Part shown: positions 7,803-18,324 of the stretch, piece after piece
How the letters are laid out: every line of letters begins with the position of its first letter
Numbering within the stretch: the stretch's first letter is position 1
DNA from: an uncultured Brevibacillus sp.
GTDB taxonomy: Bacteria > Bacillota > Bacilli > Brevibacillales > Brevibacillaceae
DNA: 64,000 bases
Assembly: GCF_947502445.1 (NCBI RefSeq)
Contig: NZ_CANMZW010000002.1
Location: forward strand, 310,001-374,000
Direction: 5' to 3'
Program-made: the position numbers and the translations under genes
The notes under the pieces: model-generated
Told to the model about the DNA's origin: nothing
The model's input: only the letters and a program-made list of their open reading frames with translations
The model's database searches: none

Positions 7803-9143
7803 TCAGGCAGCCTTATCCGTTTTGGCTTTGGACTCGGACGAAGGTGCATTCCGGACATTGATTCCTGCATCCTGCAGCATCCATTCGATATAACAGCCAT
7901 AGCCAGAGGTTGGATCATTTACAAACACATGGGTAACTGCACCGACGATCTTCCCTTTTTGAATGATAGGACTACCGCTCATTCCTTGTACAATACCGCC
8001 TGTTTTTTCTAAGAGACGACTATCCGTTACTTTGATAATCAGTCCTTTTGTAGCAGGAAAATGCTGCTTGATCACATTCATGATTTCGATATCGAACTCT
8101 TCCACCTTCTGCCCATTTACTACGGTCAAAATCTTTGCAGGACCTTCCTCGACCTGCTCCGCAAGTGCAATCGGCAGCGGTTGATTGTAGTAGCTACGTT
8201 TAGGCTCGTCCTTCATCTTTCCAAAGATGCCAAAAGGAGTATTCTTGGTGATATTCCCAAGTACTTCGCTCTCGTTGTAAAAGCGAGCAAACTTCTCGCC
8301 AGGATTCCCACTCTGCCCTTTTTCAATCGATGTAACACTCGCCTGCACGATCTGACCATCTCCAACCACAATGGCTTGTCCAGTATCTACGTCTGAAATG
8401 ACATGCCCCAGCGCTCCATATGCTTTGGAGCCAGGATCATAAAAAGTGAGGGTCCCGACACCCGCTGCTGAGTCGCGGATGTACAAGCCCATGCGATACT
8501 CATTGTCCTTTTTATCCTTGGTTGGCTTCAAAGTAAGATTTAGCTTTTCCTTACCACGTACGACGAGCAGTTGAACGGGACTGTTCTTCTTTCCTGCCTC
8601 ATTGATCAGCTTTTTTACATCATTCATGTCATTGATGTATAGATCATTCATTTTAATGATCATGTCGCCTGCATGAATGCCAGCTTGCTCTCCAGGAGAG
8701 AATTTGGAAGTCCCGTTGTCCACCAAATGGTGACCAACAACGAGGACACCTGCCGTTTGCAGCTTTACCCCGATTGATTGTCCACCAGGGTATAATCGCA
8801 AATCCGGCAATACGTTAACTTTGACAGCTGTCAGCGGAATGTTTCGCCACTTTACCTGTAAATTGGCTTCACCGGCCCGACGCGGCTCAACGGACATGGG
8901 CTTACTTAAATCAACGGATACCTCACGTGCCTCTGTCCCATTGACGTGTAAGATGTCGGGATTGCTGTTGATCAGAGTACCCATGACTGGCATGGAGACG
9001 CGCAACTGTTCGAGGGACCCTTCCATGATTCGCAATTCTCGAGGAAAGGATGACAGATCGCGGAACGGGGTGGAACTCACGACAAGCGCCGTGATGAGGA
9101 GAACGAGACTTCCCATCCATTTTCTTTTGTTTTGTCGGATCAC
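7803..9143 (-). CDS. spoIVB: SpoIVB serine peptidase, sigma-K checkpoint signal
   Basis: Forespore-made S55 serine peptidase that is secreted into the intermembrane space and cuts SpoIVFA, releasing SpoIVFB to activate pro-sigma-K. The 446-residue protein has an N-terminal signal anchor (about 9-24), a PDZ domain (about 120-205) and the peptidase domain with His247 in GALGHVI and Ser389 in QGMSGSP; their 142-residue spacing equals the known pair in Bacillus subtilis. The frame opens at TTG 9149, but AGGAG lies 9 nt before a GTG at 9143, which I prefer. recN lies upstream and spo0A downstream, as in Bacillus. Confidence 0.95.
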   Translation of the reverse strand: MIRQNKRKWMGSLVLLITALVVSSTPFRDLSSFPRELRIMEGSLEQLRVSMPVMGTLINSNPDILHVNGTEAREVSVDLSKPMSVEPRRAGEANLQVKWRNIPLTAVKVNVLPDLRLYPGGQSIGVKLQTAGVLVVGHHLVDNGTSKFSPGEQAGIHAGDMIIKMNDLYINDMNDVKKLINEAGKKNSPVQLLVVRGKEKLNLTLKPTKDKKDNEYRMGLYIRDSAAGVGTLTFYDPGSKAYGALGHVISDVDTGQAIVVGDGQIVQASVTSIEKGQSGNPGEKFARFYNESEVLGNITKNTPFGIFGKMKDEPKRSYYNQPLPIALAEQVEEGPAKILTVVNGQKVEEFDIEIMNVIKQHFPATKGLIIKVTDSRLLEKTGGIVQGMSGSPIIQKGKIVGAVTHVFVNDPTSGYGCYIEWMLQDAGINVRNAPSSESKAKTDKAA

Positions 9144-9273
9144 CAGCAATCACTCCTACCGTTCCCTACCTACACCTAAAAGACACCTCCACCTTGTGTA
9201 CTTATAATGTTGCCTGCCGATCAACGGATTATGTCAGGAAAATAACCACTTGAGAATGCTTTTTGCTTGGCAG

Positions 9274-9305
9274 AAAAAAAACTGTCAACCTGGATTAGTT
9301 GACAG
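9274..9305 (-). terminator. Terminator overlapping the recN stop
   Basis: CTGTCAAC (9305-9298) pairs with GTTGACAG (9289-9282) and is followed by TTTTTTT. The recN stop codon lies in its loop region. Confidence 0.85.
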
Positions 9306-11019
9306 CCTTTCTCTCACGACCGAGGAGTATCATCTCGCGTGCATGTTCTTCTGTTTTCGCTGTTACTTCTGCCCCGCTAAGCATTCGAGCCAGCTCGGTA
9401 ACTCGATCATCATCCGATAATCTGCTCACGATCGTCTTTGTTTCGAACTCATTCATTTCTTTCTTGATCAGAAAATGAGCATCCGCCATCGAGGCAACCT
9501 GCGGCAAGTGAGTAATGCACAGCACTTGCCTGCGTCCAGCTACGCGAGCGAGCTTTTCGGCAATAGCCTGAGCCGCTCTGCCGCTCACTCCTGTGTCAAC
9601 CTCGTCAAAGATCAGTGTTTCGACCTGATCCGTACCTGCCAGAATCGTCTTTATCGCCAGCATCACACGTGACAGCTCACCGCCTGAAGCGATTTTCGCC
9701 AGCGGACGCAGAGGCTCACCCGGATTCGGCGAAATGAGGAATTCGATCTGGTCCATTCCGTTGGCATCGACTTGCCGTTTGATTCCGTCAATTTCGACAC
9801 CGTCTTCATCTGGCGTTTGTCGTACATCGATGGCAAAACGGGCACGCTCCATATGTAATTCCTTTAGCTGCTGCTCGATCTCCTGTGCCAGCTTGCCGGC
9901 GCACTCCTGGCGAATCACAGACAATTCCAAAGCCTCAACAGCGAGGTCAGCAGCAAGCTCAGTCAGACGCTTTTCAATCTGCTGAAGCCGATCTTCATAA
10001 TGATGCATGTCGTCCAGCTCATCCTGAATGGTGGCGGCGTATTCCAAAATATCGTCCACACTTTTCCCGTACTTGCGTTTCAAAAATTGTATCTGGTCCA
10101 GTCTACTCTCCACTTCGGCCAATTGCGCCGGCTCGAAGTCCATCTGATAGGAGAGCTGTCGCAATTGATGCACGACATCCTCAATCTGATAATACGCTGT
10201 TTGCACGGTTTCAAGGATCGGGGCCAGCTGCTCTTCATAGACGACAATCCGCTCCAAATCGCCCATAGCATGTCCGAGCCAGTCCATGCCCTTTTGATCT
10301 CCGTGCAGGGAGCGATAGGCATCCTGCATTGTGGAGTACACCTTTTCTATGTTCATCCACTTCTTGCGTTGAGCAAGCAGCTTTTCATCCTCACCGGGCG
10401 TCAGTGCCGCTGATTCGATCTCGTTTAACTGATATTCCAGAAGATCGATTCGCTGTACCAGCTCCCGTTCATTGCGTGCCATCCGTTCCAAATCCTGCTT
10501 CGTTTTGCGAAAAGCCGTGTACAGCTGAGTGTACTCATGCTTGGCAGAACCCAATGCCGCTTCGCCGTATGCGTCCAGCCAGTTAATATGCTTGTCGGAT
10601 TGCATCAGCATATGCGTATCGTGCTGCCCATGAACGGTCACCAGCCAAGGTCCTAGCTCTCGCAGCATCGCCAGAGTCACCAGCTGCCCGTTTAAGCGAA
10701 TAATGCTCTTCCCCTGATTAGAAATGTCCCTGCGCACGACCAGCATGCCGTCCTGCTCGATCTGCACGCCTACATTCGTGCAAACAATCAGGGCAGGGTG
10801 TCCCGCAGGCAGCTCAAACAATCCTTCCACTTCCGCACGGGATTCTCCATAGCGGACGAAATCGGCAGAAGCGCGCCCTCCGAGCAAAAGGCCCAACGCA
10901 TCGATGATGATTGATTTTCCGGCACCCGTTTCCCCCGTCAGTATATTCAAGCCTTTTTGAAAAGAAACAGTCACTTCTTTAATGATGGCAAAATTTCGGA
11001 TAGAGAGTTCTACTAGCAT
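9295..11019 (-). CDS. recN: DNA repair protein RecN
   Basis: SMC-like ATPase that gathers at double-strand breaks and supports recombinational repair. The 574-residue protein begins MLVELSIRNFAIIKEV, has a Walker A TGETGAGKS at 28-36, two long coiled-coil arms around a central hinge, a signature ASGGELSRVMLAIK and a Walker B TLIFDEVDTGVSG near the C-terminus, then the ITHLPQVAS block. Length is normal. It lies directly downstream of argR, the order seen in Bacillus, so argR and recN are probably cotranscribed. Confidence 0.97.
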   Translation of the reverse strand: MLVELSIRNFAIIKEVTVSFQKGLNILTGETGAGKSIIIDALGLLLGGRASADFVRYGESRAEVEGLFELPAGHPALIVCTNVGVQIEQDGMLVVRRDISNQGKSIIRLNGQLVTLAMLRELGPWLVTVHGQHDTHMLMQSDKHINWLDAYGEAALGSAKHEYTQLYTAFRKTKQDLERMARNERELVQRIDLLEYQLNEIESAALTPGEDEKLLAQRKKWMNIEKVYSTMQDAYRSLHGDQKGMDWLGHAMGDLERIVVYEEQLAPILETVQTAYYQIEDVVHQLRQLSYQMDFEPAQLAEVESRLDQIQFLKRKYGKSVDDILEYAATIQDELDDMHHYEDRLQQIEKRLTELAADLAVEALELSVIRQECAGKLAQEIEQQLKELHMERARFAIDVRQTPDEDGVEIDGIKRQVDANGMDQIEFLISPNPGEPLRPLAKIASGGELSRVMLAIKTILAGTDQVETLIFDEVDTGVSGRAAQAIAEKLARVAGRRQVLCITHLPQVASMADAHFLIKKEMNEFETKTIVSRLSDDDRVTELARMLSGAEVTAKTEEHAREMILLGRERKAVN

Positions 11020-11035
11020 CGCAAGCGACCACCTT

Positions 11036-11485
11036 TTACAGCATTTCCATAAAGCGTTTGGTCACTTCATGTGTATTTTCTTTGGAACGACAAATAATCA
11101 GGATCGTGTTGTCGCCACTGATCGTTCCCATAATTTCTTCCCATGGGAGATTGTCAATCAGCTCGGCAACGGCATTCGCGTGTCCTGAGAGTGTCTTCAG
11201 TACGATAAAATGGTCAGCTTGATCAATACTGATATACGAATCGACCAGCATGCGTCTGAGCTTTTGTAACGGATTGAACTTTTGTTCAGCAGGCATTGAA
11301 TACTTATATCGACCATCAGGAAGTGGCACCTTAACCAGATGCAATTCCTTGATGTCTCGGGATACCGTTGCCTGGGTGACGTTAAATCCTGCCCCACGCA
11401 GACGCTCCACCAGCTCATCCTGTGTCTCGACCTCCTGATTACTGATGATGTCCCGAATTCGGATATGGCGTTGCCCTTTGTTCAT
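11036..11485 (-). CDS. argR: Arginine repressor ArgR/AhrC
   Basis: Hexameric arginine-responsive regulator that represses arginine synthesis and activates its breakdown. The 149-residue protein has the winged helix N-terminal domain ([39 protein letters not shown]) and the C-terminal arginine-binding oligomerisation domain with [15 protein letters not shown]. Start ATG 11485 follows GGGAG; the frame opens at 11551 without support and would overlap nadK. It lies 5 bp after nadK and 16 bp before recN. Confidence 0.95.
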   Translation of the reverse strand: MNKGQRHIRIRDIISNQEVETQDELVERLRGAGFNVTQATVSRDIKELHLVKVPLPDGRYKYSMPAEQKFNPLQKLRRMLVDSYISIDQADHFIVLKTLSGHANAVAELIDNLPWEEIMGTISGDNTILIICRSKENTHEVTKRFMEML

Positions 11486-11490
11486 ATGGA

Positions 11491-12348
11491 TTACTCCCAT
11501 TCCCCTTGTAATTTCGTTCGAATTGCCTCGAAAAAGCCGCCTTTTTTCCACCTGATTAACGGGGTAACAAATGGAGACTTTTTGATGTAAATATGGTCGC
11601 CGCCCTCAAGTCGATAGCCAAACTGTCCATCAATCGATAAGCCCATCTCCTGATGAATCGCATCTACCTCCACACGAATCACCTGATTACTGGACAAAAC
11701 CATTGGGCGTGCTGTCAACGAATGCGGAGCAACAGGCGTCAGTAATAGCATGTCCACATTCGGCGCTACAATCGGACCACCTGCTGACAATGAATACGCG
11801 GTCGAGCCAGTTGGTGTTGACACGATTACACCATCACCACTAAAAGTAGCAACATAGGCGTCATCCAGAAAGACCGCGCACTGGATGATGCGACAAAAAG
11901 AGCCTTTGGCAATTCCGATGTCATTCATCGCTGTATACGTTCCCAAAGTCGAGCCTTTGCGGACCAGGGATGCCTCCAGCATCGCGCGCTCTTCTATATC
12001 GTACTTCCCAGAGAGCAAATTATCCACTGCATGCGGCAGGTGCTCCGGTTCGGCTTCTGATAAAAAACCGAGAGTTCCTAAATTAATCCCAAAGATCGGA
12101 ATTGATCTGCCTGCAAGCTGACGTGCAATTCCGAGCAGGGTTCCGTCACCGCCCAAAACGCAGACCAGATCAGCTTCTCTGCCTATTTCTTCGATGGATG
12201 CTCCCAATTCAGAGCGCCCCAGATCCGACGCAATATTCTCATCCAAGAAAACGCGTGCGCCTCTGACCTCAATTAAATAGAGCAGCTCTCTTGCGACAAT
12301 GCGCGCTTCTGGTTTTCCTTTGTTCACGATAATTCCAATTTTTTTCAT
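11491..12348 (-). CDS. nadK: NAD kinase
   Basis: Phosphorylates NAD to NADP with ATP or polyphosphate. The 285-residue protein carries GGDGTLL at 66-72 and the conserved [35 protein letters not shown] and LTPVAPHSL blocks. The start is ATG 12348 after GGGGTGG; GTG 12357 is possible. In Bacillus subtilis no NAD kinase gene lies between yqxC and ahrC as far as I recall; its position here is typical of Paenibacillus/Brevibacillus-like genomes. Confidence 0.95.
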   Translation of the reverse strand: MKKIGIIVNKGKPEARIVARELLYLIEVRGARVFLDENIASDLGRSELGASIEEIGREADLVCVLGGDGTLLGIARQLAGRSIPIFGINLGTLGFLSEAEPEHLPHAVDNLLSGKYDIEERAMLEASLVRKGSTLGTYTAMNDIGIAKGSFCRIIQCAVFLDDAYVATFSGDGVIVSTPTGSTAYSLSAGGPIVAPNVDMLLLTPVAPHSLTARPMVLSSNQVIRVEVDAIHQEMGLSIDGQFGYRLEGGDHIYIKKSPFVTPLIRWKKGGFFEAIRTKLQGEWE

Positions 12349-12410
12349 ATGGTCCACCCCAAACTCGTTGGTTGGAAATCCTTATACAAGTATACAACTT
12401 TTCTTGCATA

Positions 12411-12449
12411 AATAAAAAGCCTCGATTGTAACTTTACGCCCGAGGCTTT
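12411..12449 (-). terminator. Terminator after tlyA, possibly bidirectional
   Basis: AAAGCCTCG (12416-12424) and CGAGGCTTT (12441-12449) form a 9-bp stem. On the minus strand it is followed by TTATTT; plus-strand T residues are also present. Confidence 0.8.
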
Positions 12450-12460
12450 TGTTTTCTTTT

Positions 12461-13279
12461 TTATTTCAGCTTTGCATGTGCAGAAGCGACCACTTCTGTC
12501 ACGCATTGTAGCCAGCTTTCCGAATCCATGCCTGCATCGCTTTTTTTGAGATGCATGACGAATTCGATGTTGCCCTCTCCTCCTGTTATCGGAGAAAAAT
12601 CCAGTCCTTTTAAGGCAAAGCCGAGGCTGCTGGCAAATTGTCCAATATTAGTGAGCACAGCTTCGTGGATTTCGGGCTCGCGAACAATGCCATTCTTTCC
12701 GACCTTCTCTTTACCAGCCTCAAATTGTGGCTTGACCAAAGCCATTACATCCCCGCCTCGCTTTAAAAAGCGATACAGCACAGGAAGAATCAGCTTCAGG
12801 GAGATAAACGAAACATCGATGGACGCTGCATCTGGCAGCTCTCGATCAAATGCATCCGGGTCCATATGCCGGAAATTGGTCCGTTCCATAACGACTACGC
12901 GCTCATCCTGGCGCAGGCTCCATGCAAGCTGTCCGTATCCCACGTCAATCGCATAGACGAGCCTTGCCCCATTTTGCAGCGCACAATCTGTAAACCCGCC
13001 AGTCGACGCCCCAATGTCCATCATGACTCGGTCAGTAAGGTCTACATCAAACACCTTGAGTGCTTTTTCCAGCTTCAATCCACCCCGACTGACATAAGGG
13101 TGGACCTCGCCTTTAACCGTAATGACAACATCCTCAGGAAACTTTGTGCCTGGCTTGTCGCAACGCTCATTCGCTACTTGGACCAGACCAGCCATTACCG
13201 CCGCTTTTGCTTTCTCTCTGGTTTCATAATGTCCTCGCTCAACCAGGAGGACGTCAATTCTTTCTTTTCTTATGCTCAT
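12461..13279 (-). CDS. tlyA: TlyA family rRNA methyltransferase/hemolysin-like protein
   Basis: Family of S4-domain plus FtsJ-type SAM methyltransferases; the Mycobacterium member 2'-O-methylates 16S and 23S rRNA. The 272-residue protein has an S4 domain at about 5-65 ([25 protein letters not shown]) and a methyltransferase domain with [13 protein letters not shown] near 87 and [19 protein letters not shown]. It overlaps the dxs stop by 4 nt (ATGA), so translation is coupled. Its exact rRNA target in this organism is not known. Confidence 0.9.
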   Translation of the reverse strand: MSIRKERIDVLLVERGHYETREKAKAAVMAGLVQVANERCDKPGTKFPEDVVITVKGEVHPYVSRGGLKLEKALKVFDVDLTDRVMMDIGASTGGFTDCALQNGARLVYAIDVGYGQLAWSLRQDERVVVMERTNFRHMDPDAFDRELPDAASIDVSFISLKLILPVLYRFLKRGGDVMALVKPQFEAGKEKVGKNGIVREPEIHEAVLTNIGQFASSLGFALKGLDFSPITGGEGNIEFVMHLKKSDAGMDSESWLQCVTEVVASAHAKLK

Positions 13280-15162
13280 GCTTCCACTACGCCCTTCGAA
13301 ATTGGTAACAGGGTACGCACACGAGAAGCAATATTCTCCGCTGTGAGTCCTACTTCCTGACGTTGTTCTTTGACACTGCCATGCTCGACAAAGTAATCGT
13401 CAACTGCGATGATCTGTACATTCATGTCGTGGTAGCCAGCTCGGTTGTAGCATTCGAGAACAGCACTACCAAAACCGCCCATCTCTGAGCCTTCCTCGAC
13501 CGTAATAATATCGTAGCCTTCCCCAGCCAGACGGAATAAAAGCTCCTCGTCAAGCGGCTTACAGAAGCGAGCATTAATGAGCATAGGCTTGATTCCTTCG
13601 GCTTGAAGCTGATTTACCGCCTGCTCTGCGATTTCGAATACATGACCGAAAGAGAGGATTGCTACATGCTTTCCTTCTCGCACGATCTCGGCTTTACCGA
13701 TTGGCAGCACTTGTAGCTCCTCATCGAGTGGTACCCCGCGGGCAGGGAGACGAGGATAGCGGTACGAGATCGGACCGCCCTCATATACAGAAGCCGTTTT
13801 CATCATATGACGCAATTCATTTTCATCTTTTGGAGCCATGATGACCATGTTCGGGATGACGCGCATGAAAGCGATGTCGTACATGCCCTGGTGTGTTTCT
13901 CCATCAGCTCCAACCAAACCAGCGCGGTCTACAGCAAATGTAACATTGAGCTTTTGCCGCGCAACATCATGAATAAGCTGATCGTACGCTCTTTGCAGGA
14001 ATGTAGAGTAAATGGCTAGCACCGGCTTGAGCCCTTGTGTTGCCAATCCCGCTGCAAATGTACATGCGTGCTGTTCAGCAATCCCGACGTCGAACAGACG
14101 ATCCGGGTATTTTTGACCAAACGGAATGAGACCGGAGCCTGCCGGCATCGCTGGAGTAATCGCGACAATCGACTTGTCTTCATCCGCCAGCTTCATCATC
14201 GTATCTGCGAAGACAGATGTAAAAGTCGGTGCTGACTTTGGCGTATCACCTGATTCGATCTTGTAGGTTCCGATTCCATGCCATTTGACCGAATCGGCCT
14301 CCGCAGGCGCGTAACCTAATCCTTTTTTCGTAATCGCATGTATCAGAACAGGACCTTTTGTCTGTTTCGCTGTCTTTAAGGTATCAAGCAAAAGCTCCAT
14401 ATTATGACCATCAATCGGTCCGATATAGGTAAAGCCCAGCTCTTCGAATAGAACACCTGAAACGAGCAAATACTTCATGCTGTCCTTGAATCGCTCCGCC
14501 ATATTCGCCAGCTTGCCGCCAACAGCGGGAATGGATTTGAGCAGTGCTTCTACCTCGTCCTTTGCCCAGCGGTAATTTTCAGTCGAGCGTATTTTTCCCA
14601 AGTAATTGTGCAGGGCACCTACGTTTGGAGCAATCGACATCTCGTTGTCATTTAGGATTACGATGACGTTTTTGTTTTCATGTCCGATATGATTCAAGGC
14701 TTCCAGTGCCATACCGCCGGTCAAGGCACCATCGCCGATGACTGCAACGACATGGTTTTTTTCCTTTTTCAAATCACGAGCAGTCGCCATTCCCATCGCA
14801 GCGGACAAGGATGTACTGCTATGACCGGTTTCCCAAACGTCATGCGGGCTCTCCACCATTTTTGGAAATCCACACAAACCTTTGTACTGGCGCAGTGTCG
14901 GAAACATCTCGCGGCGTCCAGTCAGCATTTTATGTACATAGGCCTGATGTCCAACATCCCAAATCAGCTTATCCTTTGGGCTATCAAATACGTAATGCAA
15001 TGCCATTGTCAGCTCGACTACTCCCAGATTTGGAGCAAGATGCCCCCCTGTTTTTGAGAGCGTCTCAACAAGGAATTGCCTGATCTCATTCGCCAGCGAA
15101 TAGAGCTGCGGCATTGTACATTTTTTCAGGTCCTCTGGATCATTTATAGAAGTAAGCAGCAT
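13276..15162 (-). CDS. dxs: 1-deoxy-D-xylulose-5-phosphate synthase
   Basis: First enzyme of the MEP isoprenoid pathway: condenses pyruvate and glyceraldehyde 3-phosphate using thiamine diphosphate. The 628-residue protein has the ThDP/Mg motif [18 protein letters not shown]...NDNEMSI, the substrate-site HVGHQAY-like [15 protein letters not shown], and the C-terminal transketolase domain [24 protein letters not shown] 15162 follows GAGGAA. ispA, its usual operon partner, is about 2 kb away across an opposite-strand gene, so dxs needs its own promoter in 15170-15400. Confidence 0.97.
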   Translation of the reverse strand: MLLTSINDPEDLKKCTMPQLYSLANEIRQFLVETLSKTGGHLAPNLGVVELTMALHYVFDSPKDKLIWDVGHQAYVHKMLTGRREMFPTLRQYKGLCGFPKMVESPHDVWETGHSSTSLSAAMGMATARDLKKEKNHVVAVIGDGALTGGMALEALNHIGHENKNVIVILNDNEMSIAPNVGALHNYLGKIRSTENYRWAKDEVEALLKSIPAVGGKLANMAERFKDSMKYLLVSGVLFEELGFTYIGPIDGHNMELLLDTLKTAKQTKGPVLIHAITKKGLGYAPAEADSVKWHGIGTYKIESGDTPKSAPTFTSVFADTMMKLADEDKSIVAITPAMPAGSGLIPFGQKYPDRLFDVGIAEQHACTFAAGLATQGLKPVLAIYSTFLQRAYDQLIHDVARQKLNVTFAVDRAGLVGADGETHQGMYDIAFMRVIPNMVIMAPKDENELRHMMKTASVYEGGPISYRYPRLPARGVPLDEELQVLPIGKAEIVREGKHVAILSFGHVFEIAEQAVNQLQAEGIKPMLINARFCKPLDEELLFRLAGEGYDIITVEEGSEMGGFGSAVLECYNRAGYHDMNVQIIAVDDYFVEHGSVKEQRQEVGLTAENIASRVRTLLPISKGVVEA

Positions 15163-15415
15163 TGGTATTCCTCACTTTCAACTGTTCGTTCTCCGGCGAT
15201 TGTGCATGCTGCAAATCAATCTGGCCAATGGAAAACTCGGCTCTGAATCTTTCAATAAAGCCTTTACTCCGCTTATTTTCAACTTGATTCATTATAACGG
15301 TTTCTTAATAAAAACACCACTTTTCCTCCATACCTCGTCACTTACTGCGCAAAAACACCAATTTCTGTTAAAATAAACTCGATCGACAAAGACGCGTAAG
15401 TGAGGTGTGATCCCG

Positions 15416-17110
15416 ATGAAGTTCACAGAAATTACATACAGCCGTGTAGACATGGATCAGATCGAAAAGCAATTCACAGACCTATTGAATGCATTTCAGA
15501 ACGCGGCAAGCTTTGAAGAGCAGGATCAGGTAATGGGACAGTTGAATGAGCTGCGCCAAGAAGTAGAAACAGCTCGCGAGGTGGCTCAAATTCGGCATAC
15601 CATCAATACGGAGGACCCGTTTTACAAAGCCGAGCAGGACTTTTGGGATGAAGCTGGTCCCTTGTACCAAGGAATGATTTCCCGGTACTACGATGCGATC
15701 GTCCACTCTACTTTTCGTACCGAGCTTGAGAACAAATGGGGAGCACAGCTATTTCGGCTTGCTGAAACAACCTTGAAAACGTTCTCACCTGAAGTGGTGG
15801 CTGATTTACAGGAAGAAAATCGGTTGACAAGTCAATACACAGCGTTAATTGCTTCCGCCAAGATTATGTTTGAAGGCGAAGAACGCAACCTTCCACAGCT
15901 GATTCCATTTCAAAAATCCACGGATAGACAGCTGCGCAAACGTGCATTTGAAGCCAAGTACCATTTTCTAGAGCAGCATACCGAAGAACTGGATCGCATT
16001 TATGATAGCTTGGTAAAAGTGCGCTCGCGAGTCGCGAAAAAGCTAGGCTTTAAAAACTTCGTAGAGCTCGCCTACGCCCGGTTAAATCGAACTGACTACA
16101 ACGCGGATATGGTGGCTGCCTTCCGCTCCCAAGTACATAAGCACATCGTACCTGTTGCGACAAAGCTGATCGAAAGGCAGCAAGAACGCATAGGCGTTGA
16201 TACTATGAAGTATTACGATTTGGACTTTGATTTTGCTACAGGCAATCCGGCTCCCAAAGGCTCCCCCGAATGGATCGTGGACAACGGGAAGAAGATGTAT
16301 GCGGAGCTGTCAGCCGAGACTGACGAGTTTTTTACCTTCATGCTCGACAATGATTGTCTGGACCTAGTAAGCAAGAAAGGAAAGGCAAGCGGCGGCTACT
16401 GTACCTATATGAGTCAATACAAGCTGCCATTTATCTTCTCCAATTTCAATGGAACCTCAGGCGATATCGATGTGTTGACGCACGAAGCTGGTCATGCTTT
16501 CCAGGTGTATGTGAGTCGCAGATTTGAGGTGCCTGAGTACCATTTCCCAACCTACGAGGCATGCGAAATCCACTCGATGAGCATGGAATTTTTGACTTGG
16601 CCGTGGATGGAGCTCTTTTTTGAAGAGGATACACAGAAATACAAATTTGCTCACCTGAGCGGGGCACTCCTTTTCATCCCCTACGGCGTCGCTGTAGATG
16701 AATTCCAGCATGCCATTTATGAAAAGCCGGAGATGACCCCACAAGAACGGAAGCAGACATGGCGTGAGATTGAGCGCAAATACCTGCCTTACCGTAATGA
16801 TGATGAAAATGCTTTTTTGGAAGCAGGTGGCTACTGGCAGCAGCAAGCCCACATCTTCCGAGATCCGTTCTATTACATCGATTATACGCTGGCTCAAATC
16901 TGCGCCTTCCAGTTCTGGAAACGCTCCCAGGATAATGCCGAAGAGGCTTGGTCTGACTACCTTGCTTTATGTAAAGAAGGCGGCAGTAAATCGTTTACCG
17001 AGCTGGTGGCCTTCGCTAAGCTTTACTCACCTTTTGAAGATGGCTGCATTGAATCTGTAATTGGCGAGATTGAAAACTGGTTAAATAGTGTTGATGACAA
17101 GCAGTTGTAA
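15416..17110 (+). CDS. M3 family oligoendopeptidase (PepF-like)
   Basis: Cytosolic zinc metallopeptidase cutting short peptides. The 564-residue protein carries HEAGH at 356-360 with the downstream helix EACEIHSMSMEFLTWPW supplying the third ligand Glu, as in the M3 family. Start ATG 15416 follows TGAGGTG by 8 nt; an in-frame GTG at 15407 overlaps that site. It is on the plus strand inside a long minus-strand block, between dxs and ispA, and looks like an insertion into an ancestral xseA-xseB-ispA-dxs unit. The substrates are unknown. Confidence 0.9.
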   Translation: MKFTEITYSRVDMDQIEKQFTDLLNAFQNAASFEEQDQVMGQLNELRQEVETAREVAQIRHTINTEDPFYKAEQDFWDEAGPLYQGMISRYYDAIVHSTFRTELENKWGAQLFRLAETTLKTFSPEVVADLQEENRLTSQYTALIASAKIMFEGEERNLPQLIPFQKSTDRQLRKRAFEAKYHFLEQHTEELDRIYDSLVKVRSRVAKKLGFKNFVELAYARLNRTDYNADMVAAFRSQVHKHIVPVATKLIERQQERIGVDTMKYYDLDFDFATGNPAPKGSPEWIVDNGKKMYAELSAETDEFFTFMLDNDCLDLVSKKGKASGGYCTYMSQYKLPFIFSNFNGTSGDIDVLTHEAGHAFQVYVSRRFEVPEYHFPTYEACEIHSMSMEFLTWPWMELFFEEDTQKYKFAHLSGALLFIPYGVAVDEFQHAIYEKPEMTPQERKQTWREIERKYLPYRNDDENAFLEAGGYWQQQAHIFRDPFYYIDYTLAQICAFQFWKRSQDNAEEAWSDYLALCKEGGSKSFTELVAFAKLYSPFEDGCIESVIGEIENWLNSVDDKQL

Positions 17111-17134
17111 AGTTTTTCTACAGAGTCATACAAA

Positions 17135-17167
17135 AAAGCTGGCTTTCCACTACTGGACGCCAGCTTT
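17135..17167. terminator. Shared bidirectional terminator
   Basis: AAAGCTGGC (17135-17143) pairs with GCCAGCTTT (17159-17167); T runs lie on both sides (plus: TTTCTCTTATTTTT; minus: TTTTTTG). It serves the M3 peptidase and ispA. Confidence 0.85.
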
Positions 17168-17170
17168 CTC

Positions 17171-18076
17171 TTATTTTTTTCGATCGCGCACATAATCAGC
17201 AAGCGGACTCAGCGCCGAGTGCTCGATTCCAGCGTCGGCAAGTGCTGCTCTGGCCTCATCAATCAAGGCAAAGAGACGTTCCTTTGATTCTGCCAAGCCC
17301 AACAACGAAGGATATGTTGCTTTTTGACGATCCGCATCACTGCCCACTGCCTTGCCAAGCTCAGCTGCGTCTCCCTCTACATTCAAAATATCGTCTTTAA
17401 TCTGGAATGCCAGTCCGATGCAGACGCCGTAGCGTGTCAAAGCATCCATCTGCGCTTCTGTCGCTTCAGCGAGGTAGCCCCCACCCCTCAGTGCAGCGAT
17501 CAGCAGGTCCCCCGTTTTGTGGCGATGAATGAACTCCAGCTGCTCCAGGTCGAGCTGCTTGGTCTCTCCTTCGATGTCAGCCATTTGTCCCCCGACCATC
17601 CCCGTAGCACCTGCTCTTTTGCCAAGCTCAGCGATCAGGTTGACCGTAGTCCGGGCAGTAACGTCTGCTCGCTCGCCGTATTGCTCCGCAATATAAGAGA
17701 AGGCACGTGTCAGCAAGGCATCTCCAGCCAAAATAGCTGTAGCCTCACCAAACACCTTGTGGTTCGTAGGCTTGCCGCGTCGCAGATCATCATCATCCAT
17801 GGCTGGCAGATCATCATGAACTAACGAGTACGTATGTATCATTTCCAGCGCGACCGCAAAAGGAATCCCCCGCTCAATCGGCTTGTCCAGCGCTTCCAAA
17901 ACCGCGAGAACCAGCATCGGACGCAGTCTTTTTCCACCCGCCATCAGGGAATACTTCATGGACTCGTACAGGGAAGAAGGGACACCTTGTTGTTCCAGAG
18001 CAGGAACGAGGTTGTCCTCAATAAAATCGATCTTCTCTTTCAGGTAGGCTTGGAATGTATCCACGGTAATCATCAT
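17171..18076 (-). CDS. ispA: Farnesyl diphosphate synthase
   Basis: Trans-prenyltransferase that builds farnesyl diphosphate from isopentenyl and dimethylallyl diphosphate. The 301-residue protein has the first aspartate-rich motif in LVHDDLPAMDDDDLRRGKPT and the second in FQIKDDILNVEGD, with GGKRLRPMLV upstream. Length is normal for a short-chain enzyme. It overlaps xseB by 4 nt (ATGA). Together with dxs it ties this locus to isoprenoid supply. Confidence 0.95.
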   Translation of the reverse strand: MMITVDTFQAYLKEKIDFIEDNLVPALEQQGVPSSLYESMKYSLMAGGKRLRPMLVLAVLEALDKPIERGIPFAVALEMIHTYSLVHDDLPAMDDDDLRRGKPTNHKVFGEATAILAGDALLTRAFSYIAEQYGERADVTARTTVNLIAELGKRAGATGMVGGQMADIEGETKQLDLEQLEFIHRHKTGDLLIAALRGGGYLAEATEAQMDALTRYGVCIGLAFQIKDDILNVEGDAAELGKAVGSDADRQKATYPSLLGLAESKERLFALIDEARAALADAGIEHSALSPLADYVRDRKK

Positions 18077-18324
18077 TCCCCTTCCACCCGAAAAGCCTTT
18101 TGCTTCAGCTGTCCGTCCTCTTCTACCAGCTGAACGATTTTGGCTTCAATCGCATCCAGTTTCTGGCCGCAAATCCGGGAGAGGGTTACCCCTTCCTGAT
18201 ACAGAGTGATTGCTTCTTCCAAAGGAATTTCTCCTTCTTCCAGACGATTCACAACTTCCTCGAGCCGTTTCATCGCTTCTTCAAACTGCATGTCATTCTC
18301 TTGGTATGTTTTCTTGCGAGCCAT
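18073..18324 (-). CDS. xseB: Exodeoxyribonuclease VII small subunit
   Basis: Helical small subunit that binds the long C-terminal helices of XseA to form exonuclease VII. The 83-residue product starts MARKKTYQEND after GGGAGGAG and shows the family core FEEAMKRLEEVVNRLEEGEIPLEEAITLYQEG (split here only for description). Its start lies inside the 3' end of xseA, a 32-nt overlap, and its stop overlaps ispA. Confidence 0.93.
   Translation of the reverse strand: MARKKTYQENDMQFEEAMKRLEEVVNRLEEGEIPLEEAITLYQEGVTLSRICGQKLDAIEAKIVQLVEEDGQLKQKAFRVEGE

Noticed and set aside
9150..9240. Sigma-G promoter of spoIVB
   Set aside because: A CATTATA -10-like box is present but no -35 at proper spacing.
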